Shown in pieces: positions 8,466-15,412 of a stretch of DNA of 19,138 bases. This DNA is from Ornithomonoglobus_A sp045532455. Its GTDB lineage: Bacteria; Bacillota; Clostridia; UBA1381. The stretch covers positions 1-19,138 of the forward strand of contig JAZSFX010000015.1 in the NCBI GenBank assembly GCA_045532455.1. The letters run 5' to 3'. Within the stretch, counting starts at the first letter, position 1. Each line of letters opens with the position of its first letter. Under the pieces are notes generated by a model that did no database searches, had not been told where the DNA came from, and saw only the letters and a list, made by a program, of their open reading frames with translations. Made by a program: the position numbers and the translations under genes.

Positions 8466-8494
8466 ATTATAAACCTTTTTGAATAAAAATGCAA
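8466..8494 (-). promoter_or_regulatory. Promoter of the argD operon
   Basis: On the - strand, TTGCAT (8489-8494), a 17-bp spacer and a perfect TATAAT (8466-8471). The weak -35 fits a regulated promoter. The -35 touches the base of the prfA terminator hairpin, and the spacer holds an arginine-box-like site. Confidence 0.75.
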
Positions 8495-8495
8495 G
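8478..8495. promoter_or_regulatory. ArgR/AhrC-type arginine box overlapping the argD promoter
   Basis: TTTGAATAAAAATGCAAG agrees with the published Bacillus AhrC consensus CATGAATAAAAATKCAAK (from memory) at 16 of 18 positions. It covers the -35 and most of the spacer of the argD promoter, where a bound hexameric repressor would block RNA polymerase. Function is inferred from match and position. Confidence 0.68.
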
Positions 8496-8533
8496 TCTTT
8501 TTCCAAAATAATTTAAATTTATGGAAAAAGACT
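8494..8533 (-). terminator. Terminator of prfA
   Basis: A perfect 12-bp stem, AGTCTTTTTCCA (8494-8505) with TGGAAAAAGACT (8522-8533), lies about 50 bases after the prfA stop. Read on the - strand it is followed by TGCATTTTTATT, a modest T-run. The stem is A/T-rich with few GC pairs, so efficiency may be moderate. Confidence 0.72.
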
Positions 8534-8540
8534 CATATTT

Positions 8541-8579
8541 TATGAATATTTTTACGTTATTTGTGAATATTATTCATTT
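8541..8579. promoter_or_regulatory. Upstream pair of arginine-box-like sites
   Basis: Two degenerate boxes, TATGAATATTTTTACGTT (8541-8558) and TGTGAATATTATTCATTT (8562-8579), are separated by 3 bases, the spacing of paired ARG boxes in other bacteria. The second contains the palindrome TGAATATTATTCA (8564-8576), one base shorter than the classic form. They lie directly after the prfA stop and upstream of the argD -35. Confidence 0.45.
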
Positions 8580-8583
8580 ATAA

Positions 8584-9654
8584 TTAATTTTCGCTTTGCG
8601 ATAACTTTGCCGCCTGGTCGGCAGTTATGAGTGCATCTATAAGCTCATCCATATTTCCGTTGAGGACTTGCTCGAGCTTATACAGTGTAAGGTTAATTCT
8701 GTGGTCGGTAACTCTGCCTTGCGGGAAGTTATATGTTCTTATTCTTTCACTTCTGTCCCCCGAGCCTACCTGCATTTTACGTTCGTCGGCAATTTCTTTA
8801 TGTTGTTGTGCTTGCATTTCGTCATAAATTCTCGAACGTAGAATTTTCATTGCCTTATCTTTGTTTTTATGTTGTGATTTTTCGTCCTGACACGATACAA
8901 CAATTCCCGTTGGAAGATGTGTTATACGAACTGCAGAGTCGGTTGTGTTTACACACTGTCCGCCAGGTCCGCCTGCGCGGAATACGTCTATCCTTAAATC
9001 ATTCTGGTTTATTTCAACTTCAACTTCTTCCACCTCTGGCAAAACTGCAACTGTTACTGCAGATGTATGAATACGACCGCCGCTTTCAGTTTCGGGCACA
9101 CGTTGTACACGGTGAACACCGCTTTCGAACTTGAACTTTGAATATGCCCCTTGTCCCTCTATAGAGAATGATATTTCTTTATATCCGCCTATGTCGGTTG
9201 CGTTTGAGTTTAAAATATCAAGCTTCCAGCGCTTTGTTTCGGCATACATTGAGTACATTCTCATTAAATCTGCCGCGAAAAGTGCCGCCTCATCACCACC
9301 TGTACCGCCTCTTATTTCGACAATAACGTTCTTTTCGTCGTTAGGGTCTTTTGGCAGTAGGAGTACTTTTAATTCCTCAGAAACAGTTTTAATTTTTTCT
9401 TCCGCCTCGCCAAGCTCTTGCTTTATCATTTCTTCGAATTCTTTTTCCTGACCCATTTCGAGCATTTCTTTATCGTCAGCGATAGTTTGCTTTGCTTCTT
9501 TGTATTCTTTATATTTATTTACTATTGGTGTAAGATCGGAGTGTTCCTTGCAGAATTTACGCCACGAGTCCTGGTCGGCTATTACTTCGGGGTCGCTTAT
9601 TTTTTCCGATACATATGCAAATCTTTCCTCTAACGCTTCTAATTTATCAAACAT
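8584..9654 (-). CDS. prfA: Peptide chain release factor 1
   Basis: RF1 reads UAA and UAG stop codons in the ribosomal A site and triggers peptide release. The 356-residue protein has the complete layout: an N-terminal helical domain, the codon-reading PxT-type tripeptide PET at 187-189, HTSAVTVAV after it, and the universal GGQ at 231-233 within RAGGPGGQCVNTTDSAV. PxT rather than SPF separates RF1 from RF2. The start at 9654 has AAAGAGG 7 bases upstream. It is a single-gene unit with its own promoter (9691-9719) and terminator. The glutamine methyltransferase gene prmC, often next to prfA, is not seen beside it. Confidence 0.98.
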   Translation of the reverse strand: MFDKLEALEERFAYVSEKISDPEVIADQDSWRKFCKEHSDLTPIVNKYKEYKEAKQTIADDKEMLEMGQEKEFEEMIKQELGEAEEKIKTVSEELKVLLLPKDPNDEKNVIVEIRGGTGGDEAALFAADLMRMYSMYAETKRWKLDILNSNATDIGGYKEISFSIEGQGAYSKFKFESGVHRVQRVPETESGGRIHTSAVTVAVLPEVEEVEVEINQNDLRIDVFRAGGPGGQCVNTTDSAVRITHLPTGIVVSCQDEKSQHKNKDKAMKILRSRIYDEMQAQQHKEIADERKMQVGSGDRSERIRTYNFPQGRVTDHRINLTLYKLEQVLNGNMDELIDALITADQAAKLSQSEN

Positions 9655-9690
9655 TATAATTCCTCTTTCTACTAATTAATACTACACTAT

Positions 9691-9719
9691 ATTTTATTAT
9701 AAATTACACTTTATGTCAA
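9691..9719 (-). promoter_or_regulatory. Promoter of prfA
   Basis: On the - strand, a perfect -35 TTGACA (9714-9719), a 17-bp spacer and TAAAAT (9691-9696). It gives a leader of roughly 30 bases before the prfA ATG. It is divergent to the promoter at 9751. Confidence 0.85.
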
Positions 9720-9750
9720 TAAGCAAGTGAACTTTTTTGTAAGATATTTC

Positions 9751-9779
9751 TTGATTATTATAAAAAGCTATGATATAAT
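9751..9779 (+). promoter_or_regulatory. Promoter of the pseudouridine synthase gene
   Basis: TTGATT (9751-9756), a 17-bp spacer and a perfect TATAAT (9774-9779), extended by TG at 9771-9772. The predicted start of transcription falls at about 9785-9787, on the ribosome site, so the leader would be only about 10-12 bases. Confidence 0.82.
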
Positions 9780-9784
9780 TTGTG

Positions 9785-9790
9785 AGGGTG
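9785..9790 (+). promoter_or_regulatory. Ribosome binding site deciding the pseudouridine synthase start
   Basis: AGGGTG, continuing as GGTGA (which pairs with UCACC of the 16S 3' end), lies 6 bases before the ATG at 9797. The upstream GTG at 9782 and the ATG at 9791 overlap or abut this site and are not likely starts. Confidence 0.7.
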
Positions 9791-9796
9791 ATGATA

Positions 9797-10492
9797 ATGA
9801 GATTAGATAAATATCTTTCAGGTTGCGGAAAAGGAACACGAAGTGATGTAAAAAAACTGATTAAAAGCGGTGTTATAACAATAAACGGTGTTACTATAAA
9901 AAAGAGTGAGCAGAACGTGAACGACACTGATGTTGTTTGTGTGAATGGCGAGGAGATAAAATATCGTGAATTTGTATATTTAATGTTAAACAAACCACAA
10001 GGATATGTTAGTGCAACAGAGGATAGAGAGCATAAAACAGTATTGGATTTGATTGGCGAGGAATATGCACATTTTAAGCTATTCCCCGTTGGCAGACTTG
10101 ACATTGATACCGAGGGACTTTTGCTTTTAACAAACGACGGTGCATTTGCGCACTCCATAACCTCACCAAAAAAGGAAGTATATAAAACATACTTTGCCAT
10201 TCTTGATAAAGAAGCTCAAAGCGAGGATATTGACGCATTTAGAAACGGAATGGAATTTAAGGATTTTACCGCAAAGAGCGCCATTTTAGAAATTACGGAT
10301 AACAAATGCGAGGTTTTTATTAAGATATACGAGGGTAAGTTCCATCAGGTAAAGAGAATGTGTGAACGCGTGGGTAAAAGTGTTGTTTACTTAAAACGTG
10401 TAGCAATAGGTAACTTAGTGCTTGACAGTGGCCTTGAACTCGGCGAATATAGAGAGCTTAGTGATGATGAGATGAAGATGATATTAAAATAA
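9797..10492 (+). CDS. 16S/23S rRNA pseudouridine synthase, RsuA/RluB/E/F family
   Basis: The enzyme isomerises a specific uridine in ribosomal RNA to pseudouridine. The 231-residue protein starts with an S4 RNA-binding domain (MRLDKYLSGCGKGTRSDVKKLI, about residues 1-55) followed by the catalytic domain with GRLDIDTEGLLLLTNDG (99-115). D102 is the expected catalytic aspartate. KFHQVKRM near 180 is the usual C-terminal family motif. The start at 9797 rests on the AGGGTG site and on MRLDKYL matching the S4 domain start. The short length and S4 arrangement favour RsuA (16S position 516-type target) over RluB, but the target uridine cannot be proven. It is a single-gene unit with its own strong promoter and a shared terminator downstream. 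Confidence 0.93.
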   Translation: MRLDKYLSGCGKGTRSDVKKLIKSGVITINGVTIKKSEQNVNDTDVVCVNGEEIKYREFVYLMLNKPQGYVSATEDREHKTVLDLIGEEYAHFKLFPVGRLDIDTEGLLLLTNDGAFAHSITSPKKEVYKTYFAILDKEAQSEDIDAFRNGMEFKDFTAKSAILEITDNKCEVFIKIYEGKFHQVKRMCERVGKSVVYLKRVAIGNLVLDSGLELGEYRELSDDEMKMILK

Positions 10493-10522
10493 AAATAGCA
10501 GACCATATAGTCTGCTATTTTT
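10493..10522. terminator. Bidirectional terminator between the pseudouridine synthase gene and hisA
   Basis: An 11-bp perfect stem, AAATAGCAGAC (10493-10503) with GTCTGCTATTT (10510-10520), and a 6-nt loop. T-runs leave on both strands. It abuts the stop codons of both convergent genes, so it serves both. Confidence 0.92.
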
Positions 10523-11234
10523 ATTTTGCTGCTGAAATTGCGTCCTTTAATTCCACATTACCTGTATACAGTGCACGTCCTACAATAACGCCCTCAACTC
10601 CTGTATCGGCAAGTGATTTTATATGCTCGATACTTCCTATACCGCCTGAAGCTATTATATCCGCGTCAACTGCCGCTGCCATCTCGCGCATTGCTTCAAC
10701 ATTCGGGCCTGCAAGTGTTCCGTCTGTTGAAATATCGGTATAGACTATTGTTTTAACACCCATATCTACCATCATTTTTGCAAATTCAATAGCAGTAAAG
10801 TCGCTTGTTTTTTCCCAACCCTCAACTGCAACCATTCCGTCTTTTGCATCAATGCCGATTACTATTTTATCGCCGTACTTTTTAACTGCCTCTTTTATAA
10901 ATTCAGGATTAGAAACTGCCTTTGTACCAATTATAACTCTGTTTACACCATATGAAAGCTTTGTTTCGATATCCTCCATAGTGCGTATTCCGCCGCCCGT
11001 TTGTACAGGTACAGATACGCTCTCGCAGATTTCTTTTATCTTTTGCGCATTTACTCCGTTACCCTTGAGCGCACCGTCGAGATCTACAACGTGTATAAAC
11101 TCGCCGCCTTGCTCCTCCCACTTTTTTGCCATCTCGGCAGGGTTTTTGCCATATACTGTAACATCAGAAAATCTGCCTTGCAAAAGTCTTACACAGTTTC
11201 CGTCTTTAATATCGATTGCGGGATATATTCTCAT
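10521..11234 (-). CDS. hisA: ProFAR isomerase (phosphoribosylformimino-AICAR-ribotide isomerase)
   Basis: HisA catalyses the Amadori rearrangement of ProFAR to PRFAR in histidine synthesis. The 237-residue half-repeat TIM barrel shows the catalytic pair D8 (AIDIKDG) and D129 (GIDAKDG), phosphate-loop motifs GGGIRT (80-85) and ASGGIGS near 195, and YTDISTDG (165-172). The aspartate at position 8 and the VDLDGA motif favour HisA over HisF. I use the ATG at 11234, where the family start MRIYPAIDI begins and GGAAAGG lies about 11 bases upstream; the open frame extends nine codons further. It is the last gene of the operon, 105 bases after hisG, with a GC-rich repeat in that gap, and ends at the shared terminator. 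Confidence 0.95.
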   Translation of the reverse strand: MRIYPAIDIKDGNCVRLLQGRFSDVTVYGKNPAEMAKKWEEQGGEFIHVVDLDGALKGNGVNAQKIKEICESVSVPVQTGGGIRTMEDIETKLSYGVNRVIIGTKAVSNPEFIKEAVKKYGDKIVIGIDAKDGMVAVEGWEKTSDFTAIEFAKMMVDMGVKTIVYTDISTDGTLAGPNVEAMREMAAAVDADIIASGGIGSIEHIKSLADTGVEGVIVGRALYTGNVELKDAISAAK

Positions 11235-11260
11235 TTTTATAATTTTCCTTTCCGTACCCA

Positions 11261-11317
11261 AAAAGCTATGGTGTAATATTTGCGGACCGTCGAGGACGCC
11301 GGTCCCTACAATGCTTT
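11261..11317. repeat. GC-rich palindromic intergenic element in the hisG-hisA gap
   Basis: GGACCG (11284-11289) pairs with CGGTCC (11300-11305) around a GC-rich 10-nt centre. Weaker outer complementarity, AAAGC (11262-11266) and GCTTT (11313-11317), frames it. The core is far richer in GC than its surroundings, and the 105-base gap is out of line with the 9-16 base gaps elsewhere in the operon. It looks like a copy of a small dispersed palindromic repeat. In the mRNA it would form a stable hairpin between hisG and hisA. It has no T-run, so it is not a standard terminator. Confidence 0.6.
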
Positions 11318-11339
11318 GAAAATGGTGAGATGGACAATT

Positions 11340-11966
11340 TTATTTTTTAAATGCATTCACTATGTTCATTATTCTTTCCTTCTCCATCTTCATAGAAACT
11401 CTGTTAACAACAAGTCTTGCACTAAGTGGGCAAATTTCTTCTAAGACATCAAGACCGTTTTCTCTCAGTGTTTTGCCCGTTTCTACAATATCAACTATAA
11501 CGTGAGAAAGTCCTACAAGCGGTGCAAGCTCAACAGAGCCATTAAGCTTTATAATCTCAACCGTCATGCCCTTTTCTTCCCTGAAGAATTTATCGGCAAT
11601 GCCTGTGTATTTTGAGGCAACTCTAAGGTTTGTTATTTTATCGTATTTACCCATAAGCTCCACAGGTCCGCAAACACACATACTGCATTTGCCAAAGCCT
11701 AAGTCGACCATTTCGTAGAGCTTTCTGTTTTCCTCTAAAATTGTATCCTTACCAACAATGCCGATATCCGCCGCACCGTGCTCGACATATGCAGGCACGT
11801 CTGATGCTTTTACCATTATAAATTTAACCTTGTTTACTTCGTCTGTGAAAATAAGCTTTCTTGTCTTTTCTTTCATTTGCGAGCAATCCATACCAAGATT
11901 TATAAATGTATCCATTGCAAGCTCGGCAAGTCTGCCCTTTGCAAGTGCCACTGTAAGATATTTCAT
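11340..11966 (-). CDS. hisG: ATP phosphoribosyltransferase, catalytic subunit (short form)
   Basis: HisG condenses ATP and PRPP, the first and feedback-controlled step of histidine synthesis. The 208-residue protein is the short form: it has the two periplasmic-binding-protein-like lobes but lacks the C-terminal ACT-like histidine-binding domain of long HisG. LTVALAKGRL opens the protein, HGAADIGIVGKD is at about 63-74, and the PRPP-binding VDIVETGKTLREN at about 158-170. Short HisG needs HisZ, and hisZ is indeed the preceding gene, 11 bases upstream. TAGGAG lies at good distance before the ATG at 11966. The HisZ partner would carry the histidine allosteric site. Confidence 0.96.
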   Translation of the reverse strand: MKYLTVALAKGRLAELAMDTFINLGMDCSQMKEKTRKLIFTDEVNKVKFIMVKASDVPAYVEHGAADIGIVGKDTILEENRKLYEMVDLGFGKCSMCVCGPVELMGKYDKITNLRVASKYTGIADKFFREEKGMTVEIIKLNGSVELAPLVGLSHVIVDIVETGKTLRENGLDVLEEICPLSARLVVNRVSMKMEKERIMNIVNAFKK

Positions 11967-11977
11967 TCCCTAATCTC

Positions 11978-13219
11978 CTATTCCGTAACTACTTGTGTTT
12001 CTTCATCGGTTATAAAATTATATGTTTCAAATTTGCCGTTCTCAAACACTCTTATTATCTTATTTACATAACCTGTTTTTTCGGACAATTCTTTTGCATA
12101 ACAAACAGCGTCTTCGTAGTTTCCATCGCCAATATACATTTCAGGGCAGCATATTTTGTTTTTATGTAATTGTTGGGCTAACCCAATAGCCGCCTTTTTT
12201 GCACCGTCCTCTGCAAAAATAAGTGCACCCTGCTTTGTATACTCACCGTCTATAACAGAAAGGAGTCTGTCTATGCCTATTGCAACACCTACCGAGCCCT
12301 TTGGTGCACCGAAATTTTGCATCATTTTATCGTATCTGCCACCAGCAAACACAGGAAAACCTATACCCTCGGTGTAGCCTTTAAAAATTGAGCCGGTGTA
12401 GTAGTCGATACTCTGCAGCATACCCAAATCTATTGAGATATATTTCTCCATACCGTAGTCTGCCATATAATCATATATTGCAAGAAGATTATCAAGCGCA
12501 GCTTTTGATGTTTTATTGAGTCCATCTACCATTGCGCGCTCTATAACCTCACGGCCGCCGAACATATACGGAAGCTCTATCAGAAGTGATTTTATATCAT
12601 CACTCATATCAAGCTTATCTATTATTTCCTGAATTCCGACACAATCCTTTGAGTCGATTCTTTCACGAAGAAGAGACACCTCTTTTTCGCTCATATTTGC
12701 CTGCTCTGCAAGACCGTTGAAGAATGCAACCTGTCCCACTTCTACATTAAGCTCAGTTATTCCCGTTTCCAAAACAGCCTTTATTGCAACCGCTATTACT
12801 TCCGCGTCTGCCTTTGGTGAATATGAGCCTATAAGTTCAATTCCGCTTTGGGTAAACTCGCGCCTACTTGCATTGTGGTCGCGCTCAAGGCGGTATACGT
12901 TTCCGTTATACATATATCTTTGCACAAAGTTATTGTTTACCTTTGTAGCCGCCATTCTTGCTATTGAATTTGTAAAATCTGGACGAAGTGCCAAAAGACT
13001 TCCCTTCTCGTCGAAAAATCTGAACATTTTATCCTGAGAAAATGAACCATCTTCACCAACGTAACAGTCGTAATGCTCAAAGGTGGGTAATTGTACCTCC
13101 CTGTATCCAAATGTGCCAAACACATCTAATATAGTTTCTTCTACTATTCTCTTTTTTTCACATTCTGCCGGCAGTATATCGTTAACACCGGTAGGAGTAT
13201 GTAGTTTTAGCTGCGACAT
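11978..13219 (-). CDS. hisZ: ATP phosphoribosyltransferase regulatory subunit
   Basis: HisZ is a catalytically dead relative of histidyl-tRNA synthetase that forms an octamer with short HisG and mediates histidine feedback. The 413-residue protein keeps the class II synthetase core: TPTGVNDILPAE at the start, the motif-2-like region around 101-128 (RYMYNGNVYRLERD) and motif 3 GVAIGIDRLL. The synthetase RGLDYY signature, with its catalytic arginine, is replaced by QSIDYY (269-274). This, together with adjacency to short hisG, argues against HisS. The C-terminal portion is shorter than a full anticodon-binding domain. AAGGTGAG lies just before the ATG at 13219. It sits 16 bases after the NUDIX gene in the same operon. 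Confidence 0.94.
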   Translation of the reverse strand: MSQLKLHTPTGVNDILPAECEKKRIVEETILDVFGTFGYREVQLPTFEHYDCYVGEDGSFSQDKMFRFFDEKGSLLALRPDFTNSIARMAATKVNNNFVQRYMYNGNVYRLERDHNASRREFTQSGIELIGSYSPKADAEVIAVAIKAVLETGITELNVEVGQVAFFNGLAEQANMSEKEVSLLRERIDSKDCVGIQEIIDKLDMSDDIKSLLIELPYMFGGREVIERAMVDGLNKTSKAALDNLLAIYDYMADYGMEKYISIDLGMLQSIDYYTGSIFKGYTEGIGFPVFAGGRYDKMMQNFGAPKGSVGVAIGIDRLLSVIDGEYTKQGALIFAEDGAKKAAIGLAQQLHKNKICCPEMYIGDGNYEDAVCYAKELSEKTGYVNKIIRVFENGKFETYNFITDEETQVVTE

Positions 13220-13235
13220 AACCTACTCACCTTTC

Positions 13236-13778
13236 TTATTGTTCTCTTGATAAAATTTCTTTTGTTTTGAGGATTGCAATAGCTGTTTTGCAATCGTAAA
13301 TTTCGTTATTCATAACCATATCATAAAGCTCGTCGATATTGTATTCCTTTACATTTAAAAACTCACCGTTATCAAGATTCTGACCTACCCATTTTAAATC
13401 TCTTGCAAGGTAGATGTGAAGCTTTTCTTCACAGTATCCGGGTGTGGCATAATATGAACCAAGATATTCAAAGTTTTCTGCACTATAGCCTGTTTCTTCT
13501 GTTAATTCACGTTTTCCGCACTCAAGCGGGTCTTCGCCTACCTCTAACTTTCCGGCGGGAATTTCCAACATCATACTTTTTGCTGCAATACGGTATTGGC
13601 TTACCATAGGCACACGATTTTCGTTAGTTATAGCAATAATACCTACACCGCCGCCATGCGCAATAACCTCACGTGTGGCTTTGCTGCCATCGGGCAGTAA
13701 AATGTCATCAACCCTCAGTTTTATTATGTTACCGTCAAAAATGTGTTTTGTGCCAATAACCTTTTCTTCGAAATCCAT
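13236..13778 (-). CDS. NUDIX hydrolase, ADP-ribose pyrophosphatase-like
   Basis: This 180-residue NUDIX protein splits nucleoside-diphosphate-X compounds. The complete NUDIX box runs from G76 to Y98 (GKLEVGE, then REL and EETG), with all metal-binding glutamates present. Sequence around HGGGVGIIAI and LEIPAGKLE, plus a proline-containing loop after the box (YATPGYCEEKLHIYLA), resembles the ADP-ribose pyrophosphatase (NudF) group. A near-perfect TAGGAGAAGG site precedes the ATG at 13778. It lies 9 bases after the methyltransferase gene and 16 before hisZ. ADP-ribose is the best substrate guess; other sugar nucleotides cannot be excluded. A link with PRPP or ATP salvage in the histidine pathway is only contextual. 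Confidence 0.93.
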   Translation of the reverse strand: MDFEEKVIGTKHIFDGNIIKLRVDDILLPDGSKATREVIAHGGGVGIIAITNENRVPMVSQYRIAAKSMMLEIPAGKLEVGEDPLECGKRELTEETGYSAENFEYLGSYYATPGYCEEKLHIYLARDLKWVGQNLDNGEFLNVKEYNIDELYDMVMNNEIYDCKTAIAILKTKEILSREQ

Positions 13779-13787
13779 ATCCTTCTC

Positions 13788-14930
13788 CTAAAATACAAAC
13801 TTTTCTATTGCCGGAGAAACTCCAAGCATTTTCTTTAAATTATCATAATCGGCTTTTGAATGTAAATTCGGTTTACCTGTATGTGTTGCACGTATCATAA
13901 TATTTTTGGGAGTTTCTAAAGGTGAAATATATTCTACCATCGACACGTCGTAACCGACACTTTCTAAATATGACGCCCTTATTGCATCGGTAAGTGTATC
14001 GGCAAGACGTGCCTTTAAAATACCGTGCTTTGTTATGGCACGAAATGGCTCGTATGAATACAGCTTTAAAATATCTTTATGGCAACATGGCACACAAACA
14101 ATCGCCCTTGCTTTTGAACGGATACCAAGACCCATTGCCATATCGGTTGCTGTGTCGCACGCATGCAGTGATATTACAAGGTCAATATTTCTTTTGGGCA
14201 TATATTCTCTTAAATCTGCCTTTATAAATTCCATATTTGAGTATCCTAAATTTGATGCAATTCTCTTGGAAGCGTCAATTACGGTATCACTGTAATCTAC
14301 ACCAATAAAATAGCATTTCTTTTTAAGAACTTCACGCAAATAGAAATTCAGCACAAAAGACAGATAGCTTTTTCCGCAAGCAGCGTCCATAACAACTATT
14401 TCGTCTTTATCCTCAAAACTCTGTATTATGGGCTTTACCAACTCCACAAAATAATCTATCTGGTTATACTTGCGTATTTTATCGTTCTTTATTTTGCCAT
14501 TTTGCGCAAGTATGCCGATTTCAAGAAGTAAGTCCTTTGCAAGTGCGGGATTTACCATATATTCTCTTTTTGTCTGTACTACACTTGTTTTATCTACTGT
14601 ATCGGTAATATCTTCACTTTTCATCGAAACACGTTTATCGGTTGCTTCTATAACCAACACCGTACCGCGCTCGCTGTATTCCACACGCGCCTCGTCGTAT
14701 TTAGAGCTTTCTTCCCTTACAAAAGCTATAATATCATCTTTTGTTACAACACTCTTAACTGCCTGAAAATTCAGGGTCAGTTCTTTATCAAATTCTATAA
14801 GTGCCCTAAACGTTTTTGTGCCCGATTTGTATATTATATTTATATCCTTAAAAAAGTCCTTGTTTTCTTCCATTCGGGATATCAGTCCCGTAAAAAACAA
14901 TTCTAATTTTGATACTGTTTTTTTGTTCAT
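13788..14930 (-). CDS. Class I SAM-dependent methyltransferase (Methyltransf_32-like)
   Basis: This 380-residue soluble protein has a Rossmann methyltransferase core in its second half. Motif I is MDAACGKSYL (181-190), the acidic ribose-binding residue is D212 in GVDYSD, and the next motifs are FIKADLREY and LVISLHACDTATD (251-263). PCCHKD (281-286) sits where the catalytic motif IV/post-motif region of the Methyltransf_32 group is found. About 140 N-terminal residues form a separate alpha/beta domain of unknown role, possibly for RNA binding. Its ATG overlaps the TGA of the dCMP deaminase gene as ATGA (14927-14930), so translation is coupled. Relatives include GSTCD/METTL25-like proteins, suggesting an RNA or protein substrate, but none is established from this sequence. 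Confidence 0.8.
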   Translation of the reverse strand: MNKKTVSKLELFFTGLISRMEENKDFFKDINIIYKSGTKTFRALIEFDKELTLNFQAVKSVVTKDDIIAFVREESSKYDEARVEYSERGTVLVIEATDKRVSMKSEDITDTVDKTSVVQTKREYMVNPALAKDLLLEIGILAQNGKIKNDKIRKYNQIDYFVELVKPIIQSFEDKDEIVVMDAACGKSYLSFVLNFYLREVLKKKCYFIGVDYSDTVIDASKRIASNLGYSNMEFIKADLREYMPKRNIDLVISLHACDTATDMAMGLGIRSKARAIVCVPCCHKDILKLYSYEPFRAITKHGILKARLADTLTDAIRASYLESVGYDVSMVEYISPLETPKNIMIRATHTGKPNLHSKADYDNLKKMLGVSPAIEKFVF

Positions 14931-15406
14931 AGTTTTAATTCCACAACTCTCCCGGCAGGCTCGTATTGACGGTACTTTACCCCTACCATATCGAACATTC
15001 TCTTTGATGCAGCGGTGGTAAAGTCGTTTGCATATTTGTCGCTATGATATATTACCTCTCTTATGCCGCTTTGTATAATTGCCTTTGCACATTCATTACA
15101 GGGGAATAATGTAACATAAACTCTCGCACCGCTAAGACTTCCTACAGGTGCATTCAATATCGCATTAAGTTCTGCATGACACACGTATACATATTTTGTA
15201 TTTAGCGGGTCACCTTCTCTGCCCCATGGCATATTATCATCATCACAACCTGTTGGCATACCGTTATAACCCAAAGACAATATTTTATTGTTCTTATCAA
15301 CAATACAGGCGCCAACCTGTGTATTGTTATCTTTACTTCTTTGTGCACTCAAAAGTGCAATACCCATAAAGTATTCGTCCCATGATATATAGTCGTTTCT
15401 TTTCAT
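14927..15406 (-). CDS. Deoxycytidylate (dCMP) deaminase
   Basis: The enzyme converts dCMP to dUMP, feeding thymidylate synthesis. The 159-residue protein carries the zinc site HAE (77-79, proton shuttle E79) and PCNEC (102-106). MPTGCDDD and the family-specific NNTQVGACIV segment support the dCMP group, including the ComEB type, over cytidine or tRNA adenosine deaminases. The ATG at 15406 is chosen because AAGGGGTG (15413-15420) lies 6 bases upstream. A GTG at 15415 falls inside that site. It is the first gene of the six-gene operon that runs to hisA and has its own consensus promoter. It ends in a 4-base overlap with the methyltransferase gene. Confidence 0.94.
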   Translation of the reverse strand: MKRNDYISWDEYFMGIALLSAQRSKDNNTQVGACIVDKNNKILSLGYNGMPTGCDDDNMPWGREGDPLNTKYVYVCHAELNAILNAPVGSLSGARVYVTLFPCNECAKAIIQSGIREVIYHSDKYANDFTTAASKRMFDMVGVKYRQYEPAGRVVELKL

Positions 15407-15412
15407 TACATT

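Noticed and set aside
8733..9134. 133-codon + strand open frame opposite prfA
   Set aside because: It is antisense to the conserved RF1 core including the GGQ and PET regions.
9697..10200. 167-codon - strand open frame opposite the pseudouridine synthase gene
   Set aside because: It is antisense to a well-supported gene and extends over both divergent promoters. It has no family resemblance.
11284..11305. Terminator between hisG and hisA
   Set aside because: The hairpin is GC-rich, but no T-run follows on the - strand (it is followed by GCAAATATTAC), so intrinsic termination is unlikely.
10852..11319. 155-codon + strand open frame opposite hisA
   Set aside because: It is antisense to the hisA barrel motifs and runs into the palindromic element; Ser/Pro/Ile-rich shadow.
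11234..11339. Separate promoter for hisA in the gap after hisG
   Set aside because: I found no -35/-10 pair with acceptable spacing on the - strand in this gap.
11978..13219. Histidyl-tRNA synthetase (hisS) as an alternative for hisZ
   Set aside because: The catalytic RGLDYY signature is changed to QSIDYY, the C-terminal domain is reduced, and a short hisG lies directly downstream.
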